Assembly: GCA_900312665.1 (NCBI GenBank)
Contig: ONZQ02000003.1
Coordinates: forward strand, 1,592,986-1,656,985
Origin: Cephalotrichum gorgonifer
Taxonomy: Eukaryota > Ascomycota > Sordariomycetes > Microascales > Microascaceae
Length of the DNA: 64,000 bases
Reading direction: 5' to 3'
The translations under genes were made by a program, and so were the position numbers. The notes beneath the pieces were generated by a model, which searched no databases, was not told the DNA's origin, and saw only the letters and a program-made list of their open reading frames with translations. Of the stretch, positions 10,719 to 21,280 are shown piece after piece. The number at the start of each line of letters is the position of its first letter. Position 1 is the stretch's first letter.

Positions 10719-12076
10719 CTTACAATGTTTATTTTTGCACATTCCGACGAATGCAAAAAGCGCTGTTATCTTAAGAATATCCATCAATCGCAACCATTTA
10801 TACGCTGAGACGACGAAGGATATCGGTGGAGATGAACGGTCACCCTGCGATACCTGTCCGTTACACTTGACCAATGTGGCACAGCCCGACTAGAGCTCCG
10901 AAGTTAAGTTCTTATTTTGCCTCTCGCATATCAAGTACAGAACCCAGATCTTGTGGAAGAAGCCAAGCATTGGGCTGAATTTACTCCCCAAGCCAATGCA
11001 ACGAACCAGTCCTCCTGTGTTATACCGCCGTGTACTGTGCGGCAAGTGAGGCTGAATTAATGTATGTCCAAACTTGTGTACTCCTCCCTAAGCTTTTATT
11101 ACAACTGCTCAGTTGATGCATCGACCGGCTACGTCAGAAGCCGTATAATCGCAGAGGTTAGTGACAAGGGAGGCAACTATTCTCGGGGAGACTCGTTGGG
11201 TACCTCTCTGCTTGGGATCGTCTTATGGAGCTTATTAGGGGCGGCTGTTTGTTGCATGAATAGTGCGGGTATGTTAGCTGCAGCCTGCATACCCACAAGT
11301 TGTAGTATATGACTCGTAGTTAGGGTAAATTACTACATACCTATTAGCCATGAAAGTTCGTTTACAAGTTCGTATATGCTAGCCCTCTACAGTTAACATC
11401 TTCGAGCCTACCTGGCTGCCTATGTTCATTCGGCCCCCTCTAAGCCTCTTGAGTGAAAGACCCGTAACATAGACCCTTTCTTAATTAGTTAGCTGTATAC
11501 CTATGCCATGGAAAGGTAAGTGGCCCGAGCAAAAACGGCGAGAAATCAAGGTCGCGCCCGCAACAGTGGACTCAGAATGGGTCTCTAGCTTCAACCTCAT
11601 GTCCCGGCCAAGATCTCGTCGCCCCGATTCACGGTAGTACCCCCCACAGACGAAACCTGTGATGACAGGATCCATCAACATATTCCCCTCCCATCATATA
11701 TCTGGAATAGGCAGTTAGTTCACAGTTGCGCGTCTTCTACCCGCAATTGCGTGATACCATCTGCCCACTTATACTCTCTGATCGTCTATCGGCTCTCGGC
11801 TCTCGGCTCTCGGCCTCGATAAACGAACCTCATTGAGAAGCAACTACAAGAGAGAGGGGGGATATATATATATAATTCCTACAGAATCTCCTTCTTGCTC
11901 GTTTTGTATATTGATCAGCGTTTTACATTCCTTTTTGCATATTGTCTTCCTATTCGCATATCATCTTCCTATTCTACATCTTGTTTGATTATAGTATTCC
12001 GCGCCTCCGTTATCGAATCAGATCCGTAACTTTAAATTCGTACCATTTTATAATCATCGCACCAACCACAGACATC
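10719..12076. other. Intergenic after the tRNA; dioxygenase promoter
   Basis: No protein gene is visible. A short stretch at 10884-10909 resembles the middle of a 5S rRNA (see findings). Three copies of a 7-base unit GGCTCTC lie at 11791-11811, and an (AT)n run at 11861-11875 about 200 bases before the dioxygenase start may serve as its TATA region. Confidence 0.45.
11791..11811. repeat. 7-bp tandem repeat, three copies
   Basis: Three perfect head-to-tail copies of GGCTCTC, followed by a partial copy, in the leader or promoter region of the dioxygenase gene. Confidence 0.7.
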
Positions 12077-13332
12077 ATGGCTCCCGGAATCACCTCGGAT
12101 GCCCCCATAGAGGCGCTGCCAGTTCGCAGTGCGGAGAAGGACGTTAAAGGTTCACACTACCCCACACCTCTAACGAGTACCGGAACCCTAAACCAGTTCG
12201 CGTTTGAGGAGACCACGCCGGTCATTGGGCGCGAGTACCCTACCCTTAACATCGTCAATGATGTCCTAAATGCTCCCGATGCGGACGCGCGGCTGAGGGA
12301 CCTTGCCATTACGAGTACTACTTAACCCACCTCCTATACAACCGGCTTCCTCGATTTCACATGTTCTGACCTGCACACCACAGTTTCACAACGCGGTGTC
12401 GTCTTCTTCCGAGCCCAGGATAACCTCACCGACGAGCTACAAAAGCAGCTAATCCAGAATTTGGGCCTGTCAACCGGAAAATCTGCGGACTCTACGCTAC
12501 ACATCCACCCAATCCTTAACAATACGAACGAGTTTGGTGGTACAGACGCCCAGATCAGCACCATCAGCTCGCTCGGCCGCAAGAAGCTCTTCTTGGAAAA
12601 CAACCGCGTTCCCGACAAGCGGCGTTACGACTCCGCTGAGTGGCACTCGGACATCCAGTTCGAGCCCATGCCCGCGGATTACACTTCCCTACGTCTAACC
12701 CAGCTACCTAGCACTGGCGGCGACACGCTCTGGGCCTCGGGCTACGAGATATATGATCGCTTCTCTCGAAAGTACCAGGAGTTCTTCGAGGGCCTGACCG
12801 CCACCTTCATCGGCGAGGGCTTCCTCAAGGCACACGATCGGAACCCTGCCGAAGCGAAGCTCTACGTGGAAGCGCGCGGGAGCCCGCTAAACGTCGGCGG
12901 GGAGCTGACGGCGGTCCATCCTGTGGTTCGGACGAACCCTGTGACTGGATGGAAGAGCATCTTCGCCATTGGGCCGTTCCCGAGGTACATCAACGAGCTG
13001 GAGCCGCGGGAGTCCGATGAGCTCCTGACAAAGTTCCGTACCGTGATTACTGAGAACCACGACCTTCAGGTCAGGTTCAAGTGGAGGAACAAGAACGACA
13101 TCGGTGAGATTTACCTTCCTCTCTCCCCCGCACTTGTATTGTGCTACGAGTCAGGTTCACTAATGATTTCCCAATAGCTATCTGGGACAACCGCAGCGTC
13201 TTCCATAGTGCCACCTTCGACTACGAGGGCCTAGGGGAGAGGTTCGGCCACCGTGCGGTCGGCATCGGCGAGAAGCCTTACCTAGATCCCAACAGCAAGT
13301 CCAGATCGGAGGATTTGGCCATTGTAAATTAG
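12077..13332 (+). CDS. TauD/TfdA-family Fe(II)/2-oxoglutarate dioxygenase
   Basis: Member of the alpha-ketoglutarate-dependent dioxygenases related to taurine and sulfonate dioxygenase: it would couple decarboxylation of 2-oxoglutarate to hydroxylation of a small substrate. Three exons (12077-12314, 12384-13103, 13178-13332) encode 370 residues. The iron triad is visible as WHSDIQF (His and Asp) and, in the last exon, VFHSATF (His). The Arg-containing stretch GERFGHRAVG fits the 2-oxoglutarate carboxylate site. Exon 2 starts with the typical SQRGVVFFRAQ. The start at 12077 (ATCATGG) gives the usual fungal N-terminal extension before the double-stranded beta-helix. The gene is convergent with the aldolase gene. 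The substrate is unknown; sulfonate use in this family is only one option. Confidence 0.92.
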
Positions 13333-13660
13333 GGACTTGGACCGGAAGGGCAGGAAGGAGAGGCTCGTAACGGGAAGCTATGCATTTTGGAGTCGGATAG
13401 TACATGTTACGAATACCATAGCATTGTTTACCTCGGAATTATCCGTACAAAGATGTGCAGCTCGAATGATTGCAGGCCTGTTTCAGCATTTAACTCTTTT
13501 TTAACATGGCATACCAGCTCGCTAATATACCCGATCATAAAGCACCCGGCTGTCTATATTGCATTATAATGTGACCCCATACAGCCATAAGTGCTGTTAA
13601 ATTCTACAGTAATAGGCCGGAGGTGTGTTAGAGTGTCAGAATATCGCCCGCGGGTGAGTT
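13333..13660. other. Convergent 3' intergenic space
   Basis: AT-rich 3' flank shared by the convergent dioxygenase and aldolase genes. No gene seen. Confidence 0.5.
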
Positions 13661-14930
13661 CTACGAGTGAGGTGCTTTTCCGTTCACAAGTTCGGTCGTA
13701 CCCTCCTTATTATCCTTCTCTAGGATGTCTCTGGCCGCCCTCATACCGTCATTAACGGCTCCTGCAAGTGACCAGGCATCAAACAAAACGGAAACGGCCG
13801 TATATCCACTCGCAAGCATCATCTCGACGGCCGCTGGGGAGTGGGCGGTACTATATAAGATGTTAGACATCAGCGCTCTCATCCCCGGCCCACCCGCCCC
13901 CCCTTTTCCTTAAGCTTCACTGTGAGACTTACCCCAGCAATGGTTTGTTATACTTCTTGCCCGTGGCGATGAACTTCGTGATGGCGGCCAGAAGATCGGG
14001 ATGCGGCGCTCCGTTCACTGTGAGATCGAGGCCAGCATCTGCGCTGTAGTCTCCCGGTCCGAACATCAATGCGGAGACCTCTGGAATAGCCGCGATGTCC
14101 TCTATGTTTGCCATGCCCTTGATACTCTCGATCTGCGGGATGATACAGACGTGCTTATTCGAGCTCTTCATGTTAAATAGGTCCTCCGAGTATAGTGAGG
14201 CATCCGAGATGCCCGGTGTGAACACCCAGGGGCTGAACCCCCGGTTCCCAATAGGAGCTGTGGATTGTAACTTTAGCTAGGGCTTTCCTTTTCAACCTGG
14301 GAAAAGAAGAGGGAGGGCGGTGATAGTGGTAACGCACGGTAGTAGACTTTCTTGATCATGTCTCTTACGTCTTCCACTGTCTGCATGTTTGGAAATATTA
14401 TCCCCGAGGCACCTGCGTCTAGCGCCGTCGCCAAGCTAATCTCGTCGTGAGCGGGAACTCGGACGAGGGCCATCGTTCTGCCCTCGGAGTGGTGTTGGGC
14501 GGCATGGATAGAGCTGATAGACTAGATTAGTAAAATGAATAAGAAGAAGAAAGGAAGTAGCGACGTCTCGTGATTGTCATATTGTAGGAGTGGTCAAGGA
14601 CTGGCTTACTTGTAGAGGGTGGAGCGATCATAGATACCGTGCTCCACGTCGAACCAGATGAAGTCCGGTTTCGCAGAAGCTATCACCTGCCATGTTGGGT
14701 TAGCTAGCCATGATAAAGGGAGGAAGAGGCTAGGGGAAAGCAACCAGTTAGCTCACCTTCGTCACAAAAGTACTGGGTATTCCCTGGGAAGCACCAAGCA
14801 ATGTCTTCTTGGGATCTGCCTGGGCCTGGCGAAAGGCCTCTTGCAGGTTCCCCGGGTATGTGAGGAGGGCTGCCCGATGCTCAGCCCTGGTGTGGAGCTC
14901 CGGCTGCCCCAGGTAAGACTTGTCGGCCAT
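13661..14930 (-). CDS. HpcH/HpaI-family aldolase
   Basis: Class II (divalent-metal) aldolase of the HpcH/HpaI family, which splits or forms 4-hydroxy-2-oxo acids to give pyruvate plus an aldehyde. Five exons on the minus strand (14757-14930, 14610-14686, 14338-14513, 13933-14257, 13661-13877) encode 322 residues. Visible active-site signatures are WFDVEHGIYD (catalytic His), LVRVPAHD (Arg), the glycine-rich GASGIIFPNMQ, IPQIES (metal Glu) and GPGDYS (metal Asp). The final splice, landing in GATGAG, is the least certain but is the only one that keeps phase. A TATA-like sequence lies about 150 bases upstream. It may act on intermediates made by the neighbouring dioxygenase, but nothing beyond adjacency shows this. 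Confidence 0.9.
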
Positions 14931-15075
14931 GGTTACGGGGTAAAGAGTGCAGTATTAAGAGGAGGAGCCTGGAATATGAAACAAAGAGCAGGGAGGCAAA
15001 TATAGGACGACGTTTTAGTATCCTAGTTATAGCAGCCAAACTGTGGATAGGATAAATACTAGGAGGAGGGATTAA

Positions 15076-15092
15076 CTCTTTATATAAGAGTA
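15076..15092 (-). promoter_or_regulatory. TATA region of the aldolase gene
   Basis: The minus strand reads ACTCTTATATAAAGAGT, a near-palindrome with a TATATAAA core about 150 bases before the aldolase start codon. Confidence 0.5.
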
Positions 15093-15184
15093 CCGACTGG
15101 TGACCGTCTTGCGTGTCACTTAACCAAAATGGAGAATGGTGCCAAGCCCGAGCACGAGCCGGAGAGAAAAAGTCGTCGCGGTTC

Positions 15185-15199
15185 GGGGGGGGGGGGGGG
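15185..15199. repeat. Poly-G run
   Basis: Fifteen consecutive G on the plus strand upstream of the aldolase gene. Its length may be unreliable in sequencing. Confidence 0.8.
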
Positions 15200-16597
15200 T
15201 GCGTTGCCGCCGGGGCCGGTGCCGGTGCCTGAATTATACGCAAGTCGTATCCAAGTCTATTCGGAGCGGGCTGGGGCGGAGTACATTCACATACGCTTCT
15301 GGGGAGGATCAACCACCAGTCAGCACTAGCTCCTGAAAGGTGAGTTACGAAGCAATATCCAGAATTCGTGCTAATCGCCCTACTGGCAGACAATGCTGCA
15401 GAGTCTTGCCTATCCCCAGTACGGGATACGGGGTGGATGCAAGAATGATGGCATAGCTGCCATACCCAACGGCCCTCCGTGAATGGGTGCTACGGCCTCG
15501 ACACTGGCGCGCCCAAGGACAAGCATTAGGCCGACAGAGCACATGGTTTATCGGCTAAGACACTTCTGCTCAATCAGCCCCGCAAGCTACCATTGGTACC
15601 CGTCGGAGTCTTGGGTACCTTCATTTGGGCTTGGAGATGAATCGCCCTTACATTGGTTTCACCGGGGGTCCAAGATGGCGCATACAAGTTCGAAGTGATC
15701 GCCTACACCTCTCCCTTAAGCAGGACGCTAGGTGACTATGTAAATATATCACCAGTTTGCATATACCAGCATCATGATATCGGAATTTGCGAACTAGTGC
15801 TGACACTGAGAGCACAAATCTCACAGCTTTGAGCTGGAATCTTGTCTTCGGTATGCTCGGAAGTGTTGTCGTTACCGTTGTGCTCCTCGTGCAATGTAGT
15901 GTGCTAGTAGAAACGAACGCGCCAATGATAATGAGGCATGCCGCATCATTGGGAAGAAGAATGGGCCAATGGCGAGTGGTTGTTTCTTTGTGCATTGGGA
16001 TGACACGGATGACACTCGGCGTATTGATCGGATGAAGGACCAATGTATTAATTAATAATAGGCACCATCTCCAGGAAGGGTGGAGATTGGGTTGTGTCAT
16101 TGTCTTGGCTTCTTTGGAACGGAGCAGGAAGAGTGCCGAGGCCCACCACCCCCCTTCCCCCCCCCTTACATATTGCTAGAAAATGCCCTAGCTAAACCAA
16201 GAGCTAATTCTATTATACGCGTATGGCCAGAAGCCTCGAGCCGATCCTAACTCCTCTCCATTTATAGCTAACACCTCACAATGGCAATAAAGTAGTTAAC
16301 TGTCAGCCATTCCATTACACAACCGTTCTTCCGCTAGCCTCGATGGTGACTACTCTTCTCGAAAACAACATGAACCTTCATGTGATTTTGGATCCTCGCT
16401 CAAAGGGCTATAAATGGATATATCCTGTCCTCTGTTTGCAAAGGCGGCCACCAGCCGTTTGGTGGCCGCCGCTCTTGGTATCTTCACACTATATATATAG
16501 GCTTCCAACACCGCTAAGTAGCTCGTCCTTGCATAGATGCCCCATTGAAGCCCTTGGGCTTCCTGGTCTATAATATACCGAGGCTTCGAGCCCATGG

Positions 16598-17314
16598 TTA
16601 ACGGCCAAGAACCAGATAAACCAAGCCGAGCACTCCACGATACGCGCCAAGGTACTCCCGCTCTCTACCGTCGTGCAACTCGCGCACCTCCGCCGCCTGG
16701 GGATCATCAGGATGAGCCAACAGCCACTCCCTTGGCCCAGCCCGATGCCCGGACTCAAAGTCGTCCCACTCCCTCTGGTCCGCCGTGGAAAGGTGCAGCA
16801 CCTCCCACCCCGTCTCCCGACAGAGCTGGACTATCTCTACCAACGTCAGGATCCCCTCCCCCAGCACATCGACCACCTCCTTCGCCGGCGGGCTATCGTA
16901 GCAGTTGTCCCCGACCAGCACCCTCCCCCGGGGGACAACCTCTGCCAGCCGCTTGAGCATCTCCCGGGTCCCGCCGAGCGTGTGCGACGAGCCTATGCAT
17001 ACCGCGCGGTCCGCGGTGCCCCGAAACTCCTCGCCCCGCTGCTGGACGAACTCGGCGGCTATGTTGCGCTCCAGGGCGTTCCGGGCGCCGCGGTCTAGGA
17101 GGAGCTGGTCGGTGTCGACACCCGTGGCTTTTATGTCGGGGCCGGCGAGGGCAGCGGCTCGGAGCAGTAGCTCGCCCCAGCCGCAGCCGATGTCGACTAT
17201 GCTCTTCGCTTCAGAGAGCTGGAGGCGTCCAAGGAGGTCAGTGGCGTGGGCCTCGGAGAGGGGGGTGTTCCACGTCAAGGCGGAGTATTTGGCTTGGGCG
17301 AGTGAGTCTGCCAT
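16598..17314 (-). CDS. Class I SAM-dependent methyltransferase
   Basis: Single-exon gene for a 238-residue, probably cytosolic, methyltransferase. The SAM-binding motif I is VDIGCGWGE at about residues 40-48, followed by an acidic post-motif (TGVDTD) that should hold the ribose hydroxyls, and CIGSSHTLGG at the place of motif II. The length matches a minimal Rossmann-fold methyltransferase with no extra domain. No signal peptide or membrane segment. The substrate is unknown; SAM-dependent small-molecule methylation is the safe call. It is divergent from the defensin-like gene, with 1.3 kb between the two starts. Confidence 0.88.
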   Translation of the reverse strand: MADSLAQAKYSALTWNTPLSEAHATDLLGRLQLSEAKSIVDIGCGWGELLLRAAALAGPDIKATGVDTDQLLLDRGARNALERNIAAEFVQQRGEEFRGTADRAVCIGSSHTLGGTREMLKRLAEVVPRGRVLVGDNCYDSPPAKEVVDVLGEGILTLVEIVQLCRETGWEVLHLSTADQREWDDFESGHRAGPREWLLAHPDDPQAAEVRELHDGREREYLGAYRGVLGLVYLVLGR

Positions 17315-18638
17315 TGCGAAAGTGTTGTTGTTGAGGATGGTGGAGGTATGGCAGCTCTAAGATGCAAGGATGTTTGTCCCGTCGATAGAGGGGGATGCAA
17401 GAATTCAGTGACATGAGTGTGAGTCACATATCCACACGACCACCCCTGGACTAGGCCCAATAAATTTCGTGCCAGTTCGTAATCATATTTTGAGATAATA
17501 AGTTGCCAAAACTGGAAATATGCCCGTCAAGCCGGCCAGCTCGACGACGAGACCTAGCCCAGAGTGCTGGTAGTGCGCTCATGGTACCCTGGCCGGGAGA
17601 GCTATATGCCCGTGTTCAGTGGTTTAGTTTCCCGACAAGCAAGAAGGACCCAGGGTCCATCTTTGAGGAACTGGATAGTTAAAGATCTCTGGGAAGCTCC
17701 GACAAGGACAACACCCCAGTTACTCCATGTAAGTCCCCAGTGGCCAGGAAGAAGAAACAGAAAGCTCCCTCACCCCCGATCGGGAAAGAAAACGTCCGAA
17801 AATAGATGTTCGGCCGAAAACGACCTTAACCCAAACACCAACCCCAACCCCAACCCCGGCGCGGAACGGAGCCGCAACACCCCGATCTCCAGTTCTCAAA
17901 AGTAAGACGGGGAGCCAGAGTTGCATTCTTCATGCCCCCCCGCTTTCCGAACCCGAAAACCGAGTGTCAATACTATGCAATGCAACATGAACCCCCAAAG
18001 TGCCGGATAAAATCGACCCCGTCACTACCAACCAATTGCGCCGGCGTGTTAAGACATCTCGGATCTGGCTTCAATTCACCCTTGAATCCCGCCTCACAAC
18101 CCAACCGGGATGAAATCCCCACCCGACTCAATGAAATCCGGGAAGAGGTTTAGTGCCACGGGTGTAATATAATTAGGCTTAATTGAGAACCAAACTTTTG
18201 CCTTTCCCCGGGTTTCCCGGGGAAGGGGGGGGGGCGTTTAATAATACGGACTTATACATAACCATAGCCATACAGACAGAAGACGGGAAGTGCCCTCAGA
18301 ACACCACGCTCCGCGCGGATAGGGGGCGGTTTGTGATGTACGGAGGGAGGGAGGCCCATAAGCGGAGAGACTACATGACCGGAGCCCGCGTTCTGCCTCA
18401 GCGTTGTCTCTGCAGGACTGGTGACGCCCGGAGGGCGGAGGCAAGAAGAGGGGAAAGGGCGCGGTTTGTGTATAAGAAGGGGCGAACATCCCGCGATATC
18501 TGGGGGATTCAACCTCAAGCCTTGAGTTTTCAACCTCGAACCCTTCAAGCCACAAATCTCCAACCTCAATATCCAACTTTAGCTCTTCCAAACCAGTGCT
18601 CCCTGAACAGAACGACGACGCCCGAACGCAAAGTCAAT
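17315..18638. other. Divergent promoter region, methyltransferase / defensin-like gene
   Basis: No gene supported. A CCAACC-rich tract lies at 17838-17857. The upstream leader of the defensin-like gene is rich in CAACCTC repeats (about 18509-18580). Confidence 0.5.
18471..18476 (+). promoter_or_regulatory. TATA box of the defensin-like gene
   Basis: TATAAG in the context TGTGTATAAGAAG, about 165 bases before the start codon, followed by a pyrimidine-rich leader. Confidence 0.5.
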
Positions 18639-19051
18639 ATGCGCCTCCCTCTCATCACCCTCCTCACGTCCCTCACGGCCGTCCTGGCCGCCCCGCCGGA
18701 CCTCCAGGAACGGGACATCCAGGCACGGGCACCATCGTGTAACATCGTTTCGGACGCTTGCTACATTAGCTGCCGGGGCGGGAGCATGTATCTTAACTGC
18801 GCTGGCTCCTACGTACGCTTCATCTTTCCTCCTCCTCCTCCCCTCTCCTCCTCGACGGCATACCGCCCACCCCCACACCCAGCCCCCTTCTTCCTTTTCT
18901 TTTTTCCAGACGGATCTGCCATGGGGGAGGGGGGCATCTGGGAACGGCATGAGACACAAGGAGTGCTAAGAGAGCTGACATCCCGTAGTGCAAGGCTAGC
19001 GGACAGGCGGGACCATATGGGTATTGCGTTTGCAAGTGCAGGTACGGTTAG
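18639..19051 (+). CDS. Small secreted cysteine-rich peptide, defensin-like
   Basis: Two exons, 18639-18812 and 18989-19051, joined in phase 0 (donor GTACGC, acceptor CCCGTAG), encode a 78-residue precursor. Residues 1-17 form a classic signal peptide (MRLPLITLLTSLTAVLA), then comes a short charged propeptide, and from about residue 33 a mature domain with cysteines at 34, 41, 45, 54, 59, 71, 73 and 75. The C-x3-C pair and the closing C-x-C group with a preceding GY match the cysteine-stabilised alpha-beta (Cs-alpha-beta) layout of fungal defensins such as plectasin, with one extra cysteine pair. Without splicing the frame runs into a proline-rich stretch and loses the last four cysteines, which argues for the intron. 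A dibasic Kex2 site before the mature domain is lacking. Function as an antimicrobial or effector peptide is inference. Confidence 0.72.
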
Positions 19052-19263
19052 TCACGACGCGAACGGCAACGGGAACGGGGCCATGGATATAATAACGTGG
19101 CTGAGTAACTGGAGAGCGTCTTGCCTGTATATCTAATGTCGTCACCACCTCGTGCGAAACTCAACCGAAAATCATGAACCCGCGTTCACTCCGATATCAC
19201 GCTCCCCTCGCTCGTGAAGCCAAAGGAATAAGCTAATCATAAGACCCAATCAAACGCGTGGTG

Positions 19264-19283
19264 ATATATATATATATATATAT
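19264..19283. repeat. (AT)n microsatellite
   Basis: About ten AT units in the short space between the defensin-like gene and the phosphatase 3' end. Confidence 0.85.
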
Positions 19284-19346
19284 CCATAATATAAGCTCCG
19301 TAAAAGCGCATTGGGGTATCATTACTGAGTCCCTCACCCAACCACA

Positions 19347-21280
19347 TTAATACCACTGCTGATACAAGTACCACGCAGAAACGGCCACCAAGGCCAACGT
19401 CCCCACAATCAGCGCTCCCTCCTGCGTGCTCCCCAGCAGCATGCTCCAACCAGCCATCACCTCCTTCTGCCTCGCGGCGGCCCGCCTCTCCCAGGCCTCG
19501 GGGTCGATCGCCACGGGCATCTTCGCCCTAGGATCCAGGTCCCACTCCGCAGGGTACTCCGCGTGACTATCCTGCCTCGGCAGGAGTAGGTCCTCCTTAT
19601 CCATCACCGGGACGTCGACGCGCAGGAATACGGCGCGGTGGTCACTCGACGCGACGACGGGCATGGCATTGTACGCCTGGACCTCGATGCCCCGGGCTTC
19701 CGGCCTCAGGGCCTTCGTCCACGGAGGAATGTCGAGGTACAGTACGCGGTCGGTCCACGAGGGGTACCTATGCGGGGCGAACTTCCAGGAGACCTCGAGA
19801 GGATTGTTCGACTCGGAGCTGCTAGGCGGGGTGATGTCGTATTTGTACGTAGGGGGGAAATCGACCCTGGCTTCACTGAGCCCGTTCAGCGTCCGGCCGG
19901 CTTCGCGCTCCCTTGTCAGCTGGTCCAGTGGGAAGAAGTGCGGGTAATAGTTCTCAGACTCTGGGTCGAGGCTGGGGAAGTTCGCGTTGGGCGTGGGCGA
20001 GGTGGCAGAGATCCTGTAGTTCAGGTCGCCAGCCACGAAGAGGTGCGATGAGGGTTTGAAGACAGAGATATCGTGAAGCCGCTCCTGCATCTGGCGGCTC
20101 TCCTCGATGTGCCGGTCGTGCAGAAGCCTGACCACCTCCTCCAAGCCGGTACCACCCTCTCCGTCATCCTCGGCCGACGTGGCCGCTACCACCTTGGGCT
20201 TGAGGATCTTCTCCGGATTCTCAAACGTCAACCCCCGCATTATGGCCGCCCAGTTCGCGTTCCGCCGCGCGAGGTTCCACTCCATGGCGGCAAGGTGTGT
20301 CGCCACAAAGGTCAACTCTGCGCTGCCGGCGCCGTCGCGGGCCTCGTACAGGACCCGCAGACCCGCGGCTCCCTTGTTCCCCATCTCGGCGGCGCCGAAG
20401 CCGACTTCGGCCTCCTGGACGTCCACGACCGCCAACGGGTCCCTCGCGAAGAGGAGTATCGCCGTCATACCGACATTTTTCGACCGGACGAGGGTGTAGG
20501 CGGGTGGCGACGTGCGCAGCTTGCCTGGGAGGGGGAGGGGGCTGCGGTCATCGTGGCCGGTAGGGTTGTTGAAGGCATCGGCGGCGAGGTTGAGGGCATC
20601 TTCGTAGCGGGCTAGGTATGGGTTGAGGAAGTAAGGCCCGATGAAGGAGTAGGCGATAGGGGCGATTTCTTGTAGCGAGCTGGGAGAGGCGGCAAAATGT
20701 CAGTCCATGGTGATGGTGCCAAAGCGAAAGCCACGTGTACAAGGGGAGGCTTGTCCCAATGTAGCCCGGCAGACAAAAGGTCTGGCCTTCCAATATCTAG
20801 TTCACCCCCCCTTCCCGGCTCCCCGCCTACCATGTAGTCCCATGACGCAAGATGATCGACCCCCCGCACGAGAGTGGTGTCACGGGGGCCAAATCCGTCG
20901 TTTCTCGAGCCAGACACGAAAGAAGATGTAACTCACAAGGCAACGAGGTCAGGAAGGCCGCCAGGTGCCGAGCGCTGCCTCAGGGCAGACAGGAGGTGCG
21001 TGGCGAACACGGGCACATCGACGAAGTTCTTTGCGCAGTTGAAGGTGAGGAAGAACACGTCGACGGCCGACATCGCCATGGTGCTGTCGGTGGAGGCGGA
21101 ATCGGAGGCGGAGGTGGAGGTGGAGACGGTTAGAGGGCGGGGTGATTTGGAGAGGTTGTCTGGTGACGCGTCTGTGGTGGACGACTGCGCGGGCGACGGC
21201 GAGAGCAAGGGCGACAGCGAGGGCGGTGGGCCGTCGTTGGCGGATTTAGCGGGGTTCCTTTGGCGGAAGATTCCTAGCAT
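19347..21280 (-). CDS. Inositol polyphosphate 5-phosphatase with C-terminal membrane anchor
   Basis: Removes the 5-phosphate from phosphoinositides or inositol phosphates. Two exons on the minus strand (20937-21280 and 19347-20679) encode 558 residues. A Ser/Thr/Pro-rich N-terminus precedes the endonuclease/exonuclease/phosphatase fold, which starts at FLTFNCAKN. Signature motifs are SLQEIAP (metal Glu), GNKGA, FVATHLAA, GDLNYR near residue 332, PSWTDRVLY and SSDHRAVF, so catalytic residues appear intact. The last 20 or so residues (GALIVGTLALVAVSAWYLY) are one hydrophobic segment with a very short tail, as in tail-anchored proteins, suggesting action at an internal membrane. SAC and RhoGAP-like domains are absent. 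The 257-nt intron is long for this window. Confidence 0.92.

Larger units (their letters stand above)
14931..16597. other. Intergenic: aldolase promoter and methyltransferase 3' side
   Basis: No supported gene. It contains the aldolase TATA region, a run of 15 G at 15185-15199, and from 15648 to 16100 overlapping frames on both strands without recognisable domains. Both flanking genes are on the minus strand. Confidence 0.5.

Noticed and set aside
10650..10893. Two short frames overlapping the tRNA
   Set aside because: They run through the tRNA gene and have no protein family features.
15648..16100. 150-codon minus frame and an 82-codon plus frame in the same place
   Set aside because: Overlapping chance frames; hydrophobic patches but no family, no start context or intron support.
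18183..19136. 317-codon plus-strand frame as one protein
   Set aside because: It runs through a clear intron; only the part from 18639 has a signal peptide and the cysteine pattern needs splicing.
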